DNA of 15,652 nt, taken from JABDDM01 sp038240295. Its GTDB lineage: Bacteria > Bacteroidota > Ignavibacteria > Palsa-1295. Shown here piece by piece: positions 5,603 to 13,790 of this stretch (position 1 is the first letter of the stretch; each line of letters begins with the position of its first letter). Below the pieces are notes generated by a model. The model searched no databases. It saw only the letters and a list, made by a program, of their open reading frames with translations, and was not told the DNA's origin. The position numbers and the translations under genes were made by a program. The stretch covers positions 1-15,652 of the forward strand of contig JBBSDW010000083.1 in NCBI GenBank assembly GCA_038240295.1, given 5' to 3'.

Positions 5603-8530
5603 ATGCATTTCAAACTTCCGAAGCACGACAAAAACGGCAACCCGCTGCTGGTTCTCTTTGATGGAATGGCGCTTGCCTATCGCGCCTATTTTGCCTTCAT
5701 AGCCCGCCCGCTTGTTAACGCACGTGGCGAGAACACGAGCGCGGTCTACGGCTTTACGATGGCGCTCTTGCAGTTTCTCGAACACCACGCGCCGCAATAC
5801 GCGGCCGTCTGCTTTGACACACCGAAGCCAACGTTTCGTCACGAGAAATACAGCGCGTACAAAGCAAACCGTCAGGCGATGCCCGAGGACATGGTGCCGC
5901 AACTGCAAGTCATCAAGGATATTGTAAAAGCCTATAATATTGCGCTCATCGAGGTCGATGGATTCGAAGCCGACGATGTGATCGGGACGCTTGCGCGAAA
6001 CGCCGAGGGACAGTCGATCGATACCTTGATCGTCACGCCGGACAAGGATTTTTGCCAGCTGGTGACGCCGAAAGTAAAACTGTTGCGCCCCGCGAAGGAA
6101 GGACGCGAAATGGAGATCATGGATGAAGCGGGCGTTCGTACAAAGTATGGGTTGGAGCCAAAGCAGATCATCGACTACCTCGCACTCGTCGGCGACGCGA
6201 GCGATAATATTCCGGGGGTGCGAGGGATAGGTGAGAAGACCGCCGCGCCACTTATCTCTCAATTCGGAAGTTTGCAGGGCATCTACGATAATATCGCATC
6301 GCTCGAAAAAAAGGCGATGAAGGAAAAGTTGATCAACGATCGCGACAACGCTGTGCTCTCTTATGAGCTTGCGACGATCGATGTGAATGTGCCGCTACCC
6401 TTCGATCTTTCGGTACTGGTCTATGGCGATGGGGTCGATTATGATAAATTGCAGGCGCTCTTTATCGATCAGGGATTCAAGGGGTTGCTTGCCCGAATCG
6501 ATCGAGAGCAAAAGCAATCCGATGGTGTTAGCGCGCCGGAAGGTTCGATCGATGCACTCGTGACGGCCGCTCCGCAAGACGAAGAAGCAGAGCTTGGCAG
6601 TTTCGATTTTACGCTCTCGAATGAAGGCTCCGATATTACCTCGACGCCGCATGCCTATGTCGTTGTAAGAACCGAGGAGGGCCTGCGCTCACTTGTTGAG
6701 AAGTTGCGAAAGGCAAAAGAGATCGCGGTCGATCTTGAAACGACGAGCACCGATTCGAACATCGCAGAGATCATCGGGATCAGCTTTGCAGAACGACCTG
6801 CGGAAGCATATTACGTCCCGATTACATTGCCTCTCGCCCAGGAAAAAGAAAGCGATTCGCTTTTTGATACGACAACGCAAACGGACGCTGCGCATCTAAG
6901 CGCGGAGAATGCATTCACAACAGGTCTCGATGCACGTCTCGCAATTGAGACCATGCGTCCACTGCTAGAAGATCCGAATGTCAAAAAGATCGGACAGAAT
7001 ATCAAGTACGACGCGTTAACGCTTCGGCACTATGGTATCAAGCTCGCCGCGATCTCCTTCGACACGATGATTGCAGCGTACGTGCTTCGTTCGGATGCGC
7101 CGGTAGGCATGGACGCACTCGCGCAGGAATATCTCAAGTATCGACCTGTGCCGCTCCTTGAACTTACAGGACCGATGCGGCCTGACACTGTCCGCACGAC
7201 GATGGGCCTGCTTAGCACTACAAAGCTTGCCGAGTATGGCGCCGAGGATGCAGATGTCACACTCAAGCTCAAACTTGCGATGGAGCCTCTCCTGCAACAG
7301 GAAGAGCTTATTCGTCTGGTCGAGGATATCGACTTCCCCCTTGTCGATGTCCTCACGACTGTAGAATTTAATGGCGTGAAGATCGACTCCGATCTCTTGC
7401 GGCTTGCCAGCAAAGAAATGGAGCGCGAAGCCGAAAACGTCCGGTTAAAGATCCATGAATATGCCGGTGGCCCCTTCAATATCGACTCACCCAAGCAGCT
7501 CTCGGATGTTCTCTTTAACAAACTTGGCCTGACCGCTGGTAGAAAAACAAAGACAGGTCTCTCGACGAATGCGTTCGTGCTCGAGGAACTCCGAAACGAT
7601 CATCCGATCGCGGAGCATATACTCAACTACCGCCAATATCAGAAACTTCGCAGCACCTACGTCGACGCGCTCCCATTGCTCGTAAATCCGAAGACGGGCA
7701 TGGTGCACACGAATTACAATCAGGCCGTTGTCGCGACGGGGCGCATTTCTTCGACAAATCCGAATCTTCAGAATATTCCGATCCGAACCGAACTGGGCCG
7801 CGACATTCGCAAGGCGTTCGTCTCACGCTTCCCCGGCGGCAAGATCTTCAGCGCAGATTATTCTCAGATCGAGCTGCGCATCATGGCGCACGTCACGAAA
7901 GATAAATCGCTAATGGAGGCTTTCGTGCGGCGCGAAGATATTCATACTACAACTGCCGCAGGCGTATTCGGTGTCGCGCTTGAGGAAGTCAATCGCGACA
8001 TGCGACGCAAAGCCAAAGAAGTGAATTACGGCATTATGTACGGGATCGGCGCTTATGGCCTTGCGCGACGCCTTGGCATTCCACAGAAGGAAGGCCTGGA
8101 GATCATTCAGAAGTATTTCGCAGCCTTTCCTTCGATCAAGACGTACATGGACGACACGTTGATCTTCGCGAGGAAACACGGATATGTACAGACGCTGAAT
8201 GGTCGCCGGAGATATATGAAGGCGATCAACGCATCGAATCACGCGGTGCGAAGTGCCGACGAGCGAGCCGCGATCAACATGCCCATTCAGGGCACAGCCG
8301 CCGAAATGATCAAGCTTGCGATGATCCTCATCCAACGCGAGCTTGAATCGCGCAATATGAAATCGCTGATGATCATGCAGGTTCATGACGAACTCGTTTT
8401 TGATGTTGTGCCGGAAGAGTTTGAAGTTCTACCAGAGCTTGCAAAGCGTTTGATGGAAAGCGCGATGCCGATGGATGTCGTTATTGAGGTAGAGGCTGGT
8501 CTTGGAGATTCATGGTTCGGCGCTCACTGA
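5603..8530 (+). CDS. polA: DNA polymerase I
   Basis: The 975-residue enzyme has all three activities. The 5' nuclease domain (about 15-300) shows FDG (19-21), FDTP (71-74), FEADDVIGTL (121-130), TPDKDF (145-150) and GDASDNIPG (197-205). The 3'-5' proofreading domain (about 350-560) keeps DLE (D377, E379), NIKYD (N466, D470) and YGAED (Y545, D549), so it should proofread. The polymerase domain has motif A DYSQIELR (D752), the O-helix RRKAKEVNYG (R801, K805, Y809) and motif C VHDE (H928, D929, E930). Position 809, equivalent to E. coli F762, is tyrosine. The exonuclease domain has an extra loop of about 25 residues near 410-440. The ATG at 5603 is chosen because the nuclease core starts soon after; the frame is open back to 5414, but that part overlaps the SprT-like gene. 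No strong ribosome site is seen. The last 50 bp overlap the convergent PspC-like gene. Confidence 0.98.
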   Translation: MHFKLPKHDKNGNPLLVLFDGMALAYRAYFAFIARPLVNARGENTSAVYGFTMALLQFLEHHAPQYAAVCFDTPKPTFRHEKYSAYKANRQAMPEDMVPQLQVIKDIVKAYNIALIEVDGFEADDVIGTLARNAEGQSIDTLIVTPDKDFCQLVTPKVKLLRPAKEGREMEIMDEAGVRTKYGLEPKQIIDYLALVGDASDNIPGVRGIGEKTAAPLISQFGSLQGIYDNIASLEKKAMKEKLINDRDNAVLSYELATIDVNVPLPFDLSVLVYGDGVDYDKLQALFIDQGFKGLLARIDREQKQSDGVSAPEGSIDALVTAAPQDEEAELGSFDFTLSNEGSDITSTPHAYVVVRTEEGLRSLVEKLRKAKEIAVDLETTSTDSNIAEIIGISFAERPAEAYYVPITLPLAQEKESDSLFDTTTQTDAAHLSAENAFTTGLDARLAIETMRPLLEDPNVKKIGQNIKYDALTLRHYGIKLAAISFDTMIAAYVLRSDAPVGMDALAQEYLKYRPVPLLELTGPMRPDTVRTTMGLLSTTKLAEYGAEDADVTLKLKLAMEPLLQQEELIRLVEDIDFPLVDVLTTVEFNGVKIDSDLLRLASKEMEREAENVRLKIHEYAGGPFNIDSPKQLSDVLFNKLGLTAGRKTKTGLSTNAFVLEELRNDHPIAEHILNYRQYQKLRSTYVDALPLLVNPKTGMVHTNYNQAVVATGRISSTNPNLQNIPIRTELGRDIRKAFVSRFPGGKIFSADYSQIELRIMAHVTKDKSLMEAFVRREDIHTTTAAGVFGVALEEVNRDMRRKAKEVNYGIMYGIGAYGLARRLGIPQKEGLEIIQKYFAAFPSIKTYMDDTLIFARKHGYVQTLNGRRRYMKAINASNHAVRSADERAAINMPIQGTAAEMIKLAMILIQRELESRNMKSLMIMQVHDELVFDVVPEEFEVLPELAKRLMESAMPMDVVIEVEAGLGDSWFGAH

Positions 8531-9869
8531 TCTCCAGCCATGTCGGAATGTAGCGAAATCCTTTTCCACCGTTCGCACCAACGATAAGCCAGAGCCCCGC
8601 CGTCCCATAAAGGATGGGATAAAAATACAAGTAGAACTCGACGATCGCAAGTACGAATCGCGATGAAAGCAAATTGAACTGAAAGCCCAGAGCAGCAAGC
8701 AAAAAGGCTGTGCCGATGAGGAGTGCAAGCTGAAGTCGTTTGCCCGTCAGCGCGGTGAATCCGTAATAGATAAAACTCAGAGCGGCGATCGCAAAAGAAA
8801 GTTCGAACCGCGCTACGAACGGAAGCTGCACGTAAAACAGTACGGTCGATAGTTCGTAGAGTCCGTATAGAAGAATGGAAGTGCTCGCAAGCACCAACAT
8901 CCGTGCTGTCGAACTGTAGGAAACGGCACCGAGTGCACAAGTGATCGTCACCACTCCGATCACACAAAGCACCGCCCCGGCAGCAAAGGCCTCGTTAAAA
9001 AAGAAAAATCGGTACTCCGTGGCCAGCCGAACGAGCGAGAGTAAAATAAAAAGCACTCCAATGATACGCGAAGCAATTAATGAAAAAGTAAAGTTTTTTC
9101 TTGGGGTCGCTTCGGCTGCATCGACCGTTTCCGGGGGGATCAATGCGCCAACTTCTTTCTTCTGTCGAAGCACGACAACCTCGATAAGATAAACCGCGCC
9201 TGCCCCGCCCAGCGTCAGGATATTCGCAAGAATAAGCAGTGGCCGAAGCAGTCCTGCGTCGACGCCTAAGTCTGCGCCGACTCCGGAGACAAGGCCAAAG
9301 AGCGCCTTTCGGTCGCTTTGATCGAGCTGGAGTGACTGCCTAATCTCCTGCGTCAGGATCTGCGAAGATTTTGCGCGAATTGCTCGAAAGAGAAATAGAA
9401 GGCCACAGCTTGCATAAAAAATTGCCGATGAAAGTCGTGTGAGGGTTGCGGCGATCACTCCGATAAACGGCGCAGTTCGAAAAGGATCGGCAGTGCTTAA
9501 CTTAGTGAACTGCAAACAAATGGCAAAGAGTAAGATCGCGAGTCCAATAGGGATTGCAGAGCCAAGCGCGCGTCTTCCTTTATGAATTCCAAGCGCCGCA
9601 AACGCCCTCGATAGATTCTCTCCTATGCGCGAGCCGTCGTTTGTCGTTGAACCAAAATCAAGCAGCCCGATCACGCTGCGGACATTCGGTATGGAAAGCC
9701 AGAGCAGAATATAAAGTGCGATCGAAACTTCCGACGCGTTCATCGACGCCAGAAATACAAGACGCACAAGAAACACGCTTAGCCCAAAGCGCTCGGCGAT
9801 CGCCGCAGCGACCCCGCCAACGACTGTGCCGTTTGGTGGCCTTACGAGTAAACGCATACGTTCATTCAT
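8481..9869 (-). CDS. Multi-pass membrane protein with two PspC-like domains
   Basis: A 462-residue integral membrane protein. Residues 6-62 form a PspC domain: a basic start, then GVAAAIAERFGLSVFLVRLVF and a hydrophobic segment ending in LLWLSIP. Residues 187-238 look like a second one: LFGLVSGVGADLGVDAGLLR followed by a helix ending before RQKK. Between them are two hydrophobic segments (about 104-121 and 133-161). Six or so helices follow to about residue 432, then a short polar tail. Known of the family: PspC senses envelope stress with PspB and PspA in enterics, while PspC domains in other phyla are often fused to unrelated membrane parts. The function here is unknown. It overlaps the upstream cyclo-ligase gene by 8 bp with a strong ribosome site, so the two are co-translated. 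Its last 17 codons lie antisense to the end of polA. Confidence 0.82.
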   Translation of the reverse strand: MNERMRLLVRPPNGTVVGGVAAAIAERFGLSVFLVRLVFLASMNASEVSIALYILLWLSIPNVRSVIGLLDFGSTTNDGSRIGENLSRAFAALGIHKGRRALGSAIPIGLAILLFAICLQFTKLSTADPFRTAPFIGVIAATLTRLSSAIFYASCGLLFLFRAIRAKSSQILTQEIRQSLQLDQSDRKALFGLVSGVGADLGVDAGLLRPLLILANILTLGGAGAVYLIEVVVLRQKKEVGALIPPETVDAAEATPRKNFTFSLIASRIIGVLFILLSLVRLATEYRFFFFNEAFAAGAVLCVIGVVTITCALGAVSYSSTARMLVLASTSILLYGLYELSTVLFYVQLPFVARFELSFAIAALSFIYYGFTALTGKRLQLALLIGTAFLLAALGFQFNLLSSRFVLAIVEFYLYFYPILYGTAGLWLIVGANGGKGFRYIPTWLEISERRTMNLQDQPLPQ

Positions 9870-10467
9870 TCACATCCTCCAACCTTGCACCTGGCTTGTT
9901 GCAATTGATCACTTCATCTTCCGTAATGACGACGCCCAGAAATTCATCATGCGCCTCTCGCGGCACCGATCTAATCTCTTGCGAAGCAAAGGCTAAACCA
10001 ATGCGCAAAGTATCCGCCAGAAGCGTTTTTAAGAATGTATCATAGTATCCTTTTCCGTATCCGAGTCTGCCACCCTGCCGATCAAAGGCAGCGAGGGGCA
10101 GGATCACCGCCTGCAGCCGCTCACTACCAGCGAAGCGCACGTTCAATGGCTCTCGAATTCCAAAGCCTCGCTCAACGAGTTCATCATCCTCCGCAAAATG
10201 CGCGTGCAGCATCCCTTGCGTCTTGTGAAGAATAGGCACAACGATCTCCACCCCTGCGCTACGAAGTTGACCGATCAGAGGCAAGGTTTCGACCTCCGAT
10301 CGAAAGCTCAGATAACAGTGTATCGATCGCACATTGTGTGATCGGAGAAATTCTACGGTGCGCGCCGCGATTTCTTCGGACTTCCGCCCGCGATCCTCTG
10401 CAGTAATCCCGTCTCTGAGTTTAAGTACCGTCGATCGAACGAGCGATTTATCTTGAGTGATGCCCAC
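9862..10467 (-). CDS. 5-formyltetrahydrofolate cyclo-ligase (MTHFS family)
   Basis: A cytoplasmic enzyme that uses ATP to convert 5-formyl-THF to 5,10-methenyl-THF, recycling a folate storage form. Seen: the N-terminal basic helix KSLVRSTVLKLRDGI, CYLSFRSEVET in the middle, and the diagnostic phosphate/substrate loop FDRQGGRLGYGKGYYD at residues 128-143. With a GTG start at 10467 it is 201 residues, near the family norm. The frame stays open to a TTG at 10503, which would add 12 residues; GTG is preferred because an A-rich tract precedes it, as is usual for Bacteroidota starts, and because family members begin just before the basic helix. An 8-base homopolymer (10473-10480) lies right at the start. 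The gene lies about 67 bp after the T9SS cargo gene and ends inside the start of the PspC-like gene (ATGAATGA). Confidence 0.94.
   Translation of the reverse strand: MGITQDKSLVRSTVLKLRDGITAEDRGRKSEEIAARTVEFLRSHNVRSIHCYLSFRSEVETLPLIGQLRSAGVEIVVPILHKTQGMLHAHFAEDDELVERGFGIREPLNVRFAGSERLQAVILPLAAFDRQGGRLGYGKGYYDTFLKTLLADTLRIGLAFASQEIRSVPREAHDEFLGVVITEDEVINCNKPGARLEDVNE
9876..9880 (-). promoter_or_regulatory. Strong Shine-Dalgarno site for the PspC-like gene
   Basis: Minus-strand GGAGG lies 6 nt before the ATG at 9869 and inside the last codons of the cyclo-ligase gene. It is the best ribosome site in the window and fixes this ATG as the start. It also implies efficient re-initiation by ribosomes finishing the upstream gene. 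Confidence 0.75.
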
Positions 10468-10534
10468 GAGGCTTTTTTTTCGAATGAGGACAAAGATAAC
10501 CAAATAACGCTAACAGACGGGCGATACTACCCAA

Positions 10535-12739
10535 CTACCGAAGCTTCACGAGATTTAGCGATGCCGTTTCACGAAGGCCTTTTGTGCCTGCGAGCGTAAT
10601 GCGAACCACGTACGCCCCCGAAGGCAGTTGCGATAGATCAATCGGGAGTTGAACAGCGCCACGTACACCAACAAGCGGACGCTGTTGAAAATATTCATGT
10701 CCCCCTGCATCCACCATCGAAACGGTCAGTAATGCATCTGCCGAAAGATTCATGTTAAGCGTTGCTGAATTCATCGCAGGGTTCGGCGTGACGACCGCAG
10801 TTGTGAGCAAGGGCAAATTTCCGAGCTGCGCACGAAGCTCCTTATCACCACAATTCTTTGGAATGGTGACCGTGCTCGAATCTGTGGCAGGTTCGAGACA
10901 CCCCGCAAGTTCGGGCGCCACAACCGAAACGAGCACTTTTGCGGATTGGGCGAGCGCAACAAATGCCGAAGCATTGTAGCGCAACAACCAATTATCGCTC
11001 GCTTGCGCACCACTCCAGTTGATGCCTTGCGGGACTGAGATCGTGAGTGTAGAACCTCCCGCAATCGGCGTAACAGCGGTGACCGCACCGCCAGGGATCA
11101 GTTGAGTGTTGAGGACAAACGACGCCGGATCGATGAAGAACGCATCGGGCTCACGCGAAGCGACATCGACAATCAAGCTATGGAGCTTGAATCCCGTGAC
11201 ATCACTCGCGATGTTCACCTCGCCCTGGGTCCGAAGCGTGTTGACATCGATCGATGCAATTTGCTGGGTCACAGTCAACGTCGAATGGATGGTGCTGACC
11301 GAAAAGGTATCCGACCGGAGCACTGCGTCGCCGTTCAGTATTTTTAGGATCACTCGAGAGTTTGTATCCGAGAGCGGGCTATGACTGAACTGGAAATCAA
11401 AATGCTCGCCAGGAGCAAGCGTCAGTGGGAATGTCTGTGCGTCGACAAGGCCAATCGATGAATCGGAGCTAAGAATTTCGCTTATCGTAATAGGGGCTTG
11501 TGAACTATCGGTAAGCGTGAAACCGCCTTCCGTGACGCTATCGAGAGCACAATTATAAATAAGCCCAAACTTCGAGGTTAAGCTTAGCGGTACTGCGACG
11601 ACCTTCGCACGAAGCAGAACCGATCTGTAGTTACCTCCGCTTGCCGTCGAGTGTGCAATGATAGCAAGTGAATAGTTGAACGAGCCGGTGTCGGTCGGAT
11701 TGAAGCGAAGAAATAACGTAAGCGATGCGCCGGGAGCGATCGTCGCAGGAAGCTGCGCCAATGGTGCGATCAAGCTCCAGCCATACGTCAACGGTTGAAT
11801 GTCGTCGATCTGCAGCGGAAGTGCACTCGGATTTGAGATCACCACATTAGTATCAGTGGTCGATCCAAGATACTTTACACCATAATCAATCGCGGCAGGT
11901 GTGACAAGAATATCGGGCAGGCCGACACTTCCCGTCAGGAAGCAATAAGGCGAATCGCTGACGTCACCTTGAGCCTGCACTTCGCCTGATTTTGTGCCGA
12001 GCGGCTCCTGACCAGAAAATTCGGCAAGCATCTTAAGCGAATCGCCGGGTGCGAGCAGAAGCGGAAAAGTGAGCGATGCATCGAATGGTTTGGCGCTAAA
12101 ATAAATACCGCCGCTGAAATTCGAAAGTGCAATCGAGGAAACGATCGCGGTATCGGGCCCCTGAGCGATAAAGTAAAAAACCGAATCGAGAACAGTCCCA
12201 GGGGTCACAAGTCCGAAATCGATCGATTTTGGTCGTGCGATAAGTTCGGGATCTTTGCCAAGCCCCATTCCATCGAGCTCGATATCGAGCTCTCCATCGC
12301 TGCTCGAAATTTGTAAGAACGATTGGCGGGCGCCGGATTGAGTTGGCCGAAACCGGATAAGAAATCGTGCGGAATCGTGCGCAGCAATGACGAACGGGAA
12401 TGCTGTCGGACTAATAAGAATAAAATCAAGTGCGGGCCCACCCGCAATTTGGGCTCCATCAACCTGAATGTTTACCGGGGCCAGGTTGGTGACCACGCAA
12501 TATTGGTCGATAGAGAATCCGACCTTTGTACCTGCAAAGACGATCGGGTTCGGGTTAGGACTTAGTCTGACTGCAAAAACATCGGAAGCGGTCAGGCACA
12601 AAATAAAAAGTACGCATAAAAGATAGCGAGATGTCCGCAACCCGCGCGAAACGCACGGTGGTAGTTCTCGGATTCGCTGGAAAGAATCTCTCACTTCAAT
12701 GATACTCGTATCGTAGGCTCGTCTGAGGAAAACAGTCAC
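10535..12739 (-). CDS. Secreted ASH-repeat protein with T9SS C-terminal sorting domain
   Basis: The longest frame gives 734 residues from a GTG. A signal peptide lies at residues 34-56, ending DVFA, so a TTG at 12640 (giving 701 residues) is probably the real start. After it come about four beta-rich repeats of 100-115 residues (roughly 57-160, 165-272, 275-382 and 385-485). They share patterns such as IDFG or IDYG near the start, then APGDSL, APGASLTLFLRFNPTDTG or LAPGEHFDFQF; this is the choice-of-anchor D / ASH (Ig-like) type. A different beta-rich part (about 490-630) follows. Residues 647-734 form a type A T9SS sorting domain: TPNPAMNSATLNMNLS, then LPSGAYVVRI and a basic last residue. 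Inference: it is exported by Sec, moved through the outer membrane by T9SS and attached to the surface or released. The ligand is unknown. It follows the terminator of the M48 gene, so it probably has its own promoter. Confidence 0.85.
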   Translation of the reverse strand: MTVFLRRAYDTSIIEVRDSFQRIRELPPCVSRGLRTSRYLLCVLFILCLTASDVFAVRLSPNPNPIVFAGTKVGFSIDQYCVVTNLAPVNIQVDGAQIAGGPALDFILISPTAFPFVIAAHDSARFLIRFRPTQSGARQSFLQISSSDGELDIELDGMGLGKDPELIARPKSIDFGLVTPGTVLDSVFYFIAQGPDTAIVSSIALSNFSGGIYFSAKPFDASLTFPLLLAPGDSLKMLAEFSGQEPLGTKSGEVQAQGDVSDSPYCFLTGSVGLPDILVTPAAIDYGVKYLGSTTDTNVVISNPSALPLQIDDIQPLTYGWSLIAPLAQLPATIAPGASLTLFLRFNPTDTGSFNYSLAIIAHSTASGGNYRSVLLRAKVVAVPLSLTSKFGLIYNCALDSVTEGGFTLTDSSQAPITISEILSSDSSIGLVDAQTFPLTLAPGEHFDFQFSHSPLSDTNSRVILKILNGDAVLRSDTFSVSTIHSTLTVTQQIASIDVNTLRTQGEVNIASDVTGFKLHSLIVDVASREPDAFFIDPASFVLNTQLIPGGAVTAVTPIAGGSTLTISVPQGINWSGAQASDNWLLRYNASAFVALAQSAKVLVSVVAPELAGCLEPATDSSTVTIPKNCGDKELRAQLGNLPLLTTAVVTPNPAMNSATLNMNLSADALLTVSMVDAGGHEYFQQRPLVGVRGAVQLPIDLSQLPSGAYVVRITLAGTKGLRETASLNLVKLR

Positions 12740-12812
12740 TCCTTCTTACCGTATATAAGACACTCGAGTAGCAAGAAGTTACACCAGTTTGCCTATCGTA
12801 AAGAAAGAATCC

Positions 12813-12833
12813 CGGCCTGTCTTAGGCAGGCCG
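12813..12833 (-). terminator. Hairpin terminator after the M48 metalloprotease gene
   Basis: A perfect 7-bp GC-rich stem (CGGCCTG paired with CAGGCCG) closes a 7-nt loop, about 40 bp after the stop of the M48 gene in the direction of transcription. It is followed on the minus strand by the T-rich run GGATTCTTTCTTTAC. The T-tract is interrupted, so termination may be partial. The remainder of the gap up to 12739 would then hold the promoter of the T9SS cargo gene; I see only an AT-rich TTATATA there. Confidence 0.6.
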
Positions 12834-12872
12834 AGATCTCAATGTTTTAGAAGTACGCTATCAGCCGAAGCG

Positions 12873-13730
12873 TCATTGGACCATCGCGCGGTACTGCTGG
12901 TACTGCGAGGTCTTCAACTGCGACTCGGCTGGAGCTGGCAGGTTTGCTGCGGCTGCGTAGCTATTGATCGCGTCAAGGCGCTGCTGCGATGGCGGATGCG
13001 TGAGCATGAGTTTGTCAAGCGCACTGTAGTGCTCTGCGCCACCCGCAAGTGTTTTGATCATGAAGAATTTGATCGCAGCCGGATACCATGGGCGTCCGGG
13101 AAGTGACATGAGATCGTCGAACGATCCTTTGTCCGCTTCGGTCTCGTCATCGCGACTGAATTTCAATACCGTTAAATTGCCCGCAAGGCTGCCAACGATC
13201 TGCTGGATGATACCCGGATTATTTCCGAGCGCGGCCGAAGTCAATATCTGCAACCCATATTGCTGGGTCAGTTGCTTTGTGCTGTGGCGATGATCGGCGT
13301 GCGTTGTCTCATGTGCCATTACCCCTGCGAGCGTCGCCTCGTTATCGACAAACTTCAGCAAACCGGTATAAACATAGATCGCACCTCCCGGCAAGGTAAA
13401 GGCATTGATCGTCTTATCGTCGTTGATGATCCTGACCTTATACTGAAAGTCCTTGTTCGTGACGTTCGGTGAGGACACGATCGTGTTCTCGATATTTTGA
13501 AGATAATTCGTGAGCGTGGGATTGTTGAGAATCGGATAGTGCGCAGGATCGGCGGCGATCTGGGCCTGCATTTGATTGCCAAGATTGACATCATCCGACT
13601 TTGCATAAAGGTCGACCCCGCTTGCGCAACCGAAATAGATCATTGAATTTAGAAAAAGGATCAGTCCGAGTCCGACGACCGCTCCTTTGTTACCCGACTT
13701 TTGATCCGAGCGTTGTATCTTAAGGTTCAT
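12873..13730 (-). CDS. M48-family zinc metalloprotease, probable lipoprotein
   Basis: A 285-residue protein with an N-terminal hydrophobic segment (about 17-34) ending in GCAS, where C35 could be lipidated; the residues before it (Y-F-G) are a loose fit to a lipobox, so a membrane anchor is the alternative. Seen: NAFTLPGGAIYVYTGLL (109-125), the zinc motif HETTH (H140, E141, H144), the third zinc ligand in SRDDETEAD (E196), and HPPSQQRLDAI (245-255). This is the order of the Oma1/BepA/LoiP-like M48 peptidases, which act in periplasmic or envelope protein quality control. It starts 60 bp after the truA stop on the same strand and is followed by a hairpin terminator, so it probably ends the truA transcription unit. 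Its natural substrates cannot be told from the sequence. Confidence 0.92.
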   Translation of the reverse strand: MNLKIQRSDQKSGNKGAVVGLGLILFLNSMIYFGCASGVDLYAKSDDVNLGNQMQAQIAADPAHYPILNNPTLTNYLQNIENTIVSSPNVTNKDFQYKVRIINDDKTINAFTLPGGAIYVYTGLLKFVDNEATLAGVMAHETTHADHRHSTKQLTQQYGLQILTSAALGNNPGIIQQIVGSLAGNLTVLKFSRDDETEADKGSFDDLMSLPGRPWYPAAIKFFMIKTLAGGAEHYSALDKLMLTHPPSQQRLDAINSYAAAANLPAPAESQLKTSQYQQYRAMVQ

Positions 13731-13790
13731 AGTAGTATCCGATTTGTTTGAATGTAACGACTTGATAGAGTAATCACGTACGGCTTAAAC

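Noticed and set aside
5555..6262. 235-codon minus-strand frame opposite the 5' part of polA
   Set aside because: It is antisense to conserved nuclease motifs, Arg/His-rich and without any recognisable motif, as expected for a frame that is open by codon bias.
8510..8967. Minus-strand open frames of 72 and 147 codons inside the PspC-like gene
   Set aside because: They lie in other frames of a well-supported membrane protein gene, have unusual composition and no recognisable domain.
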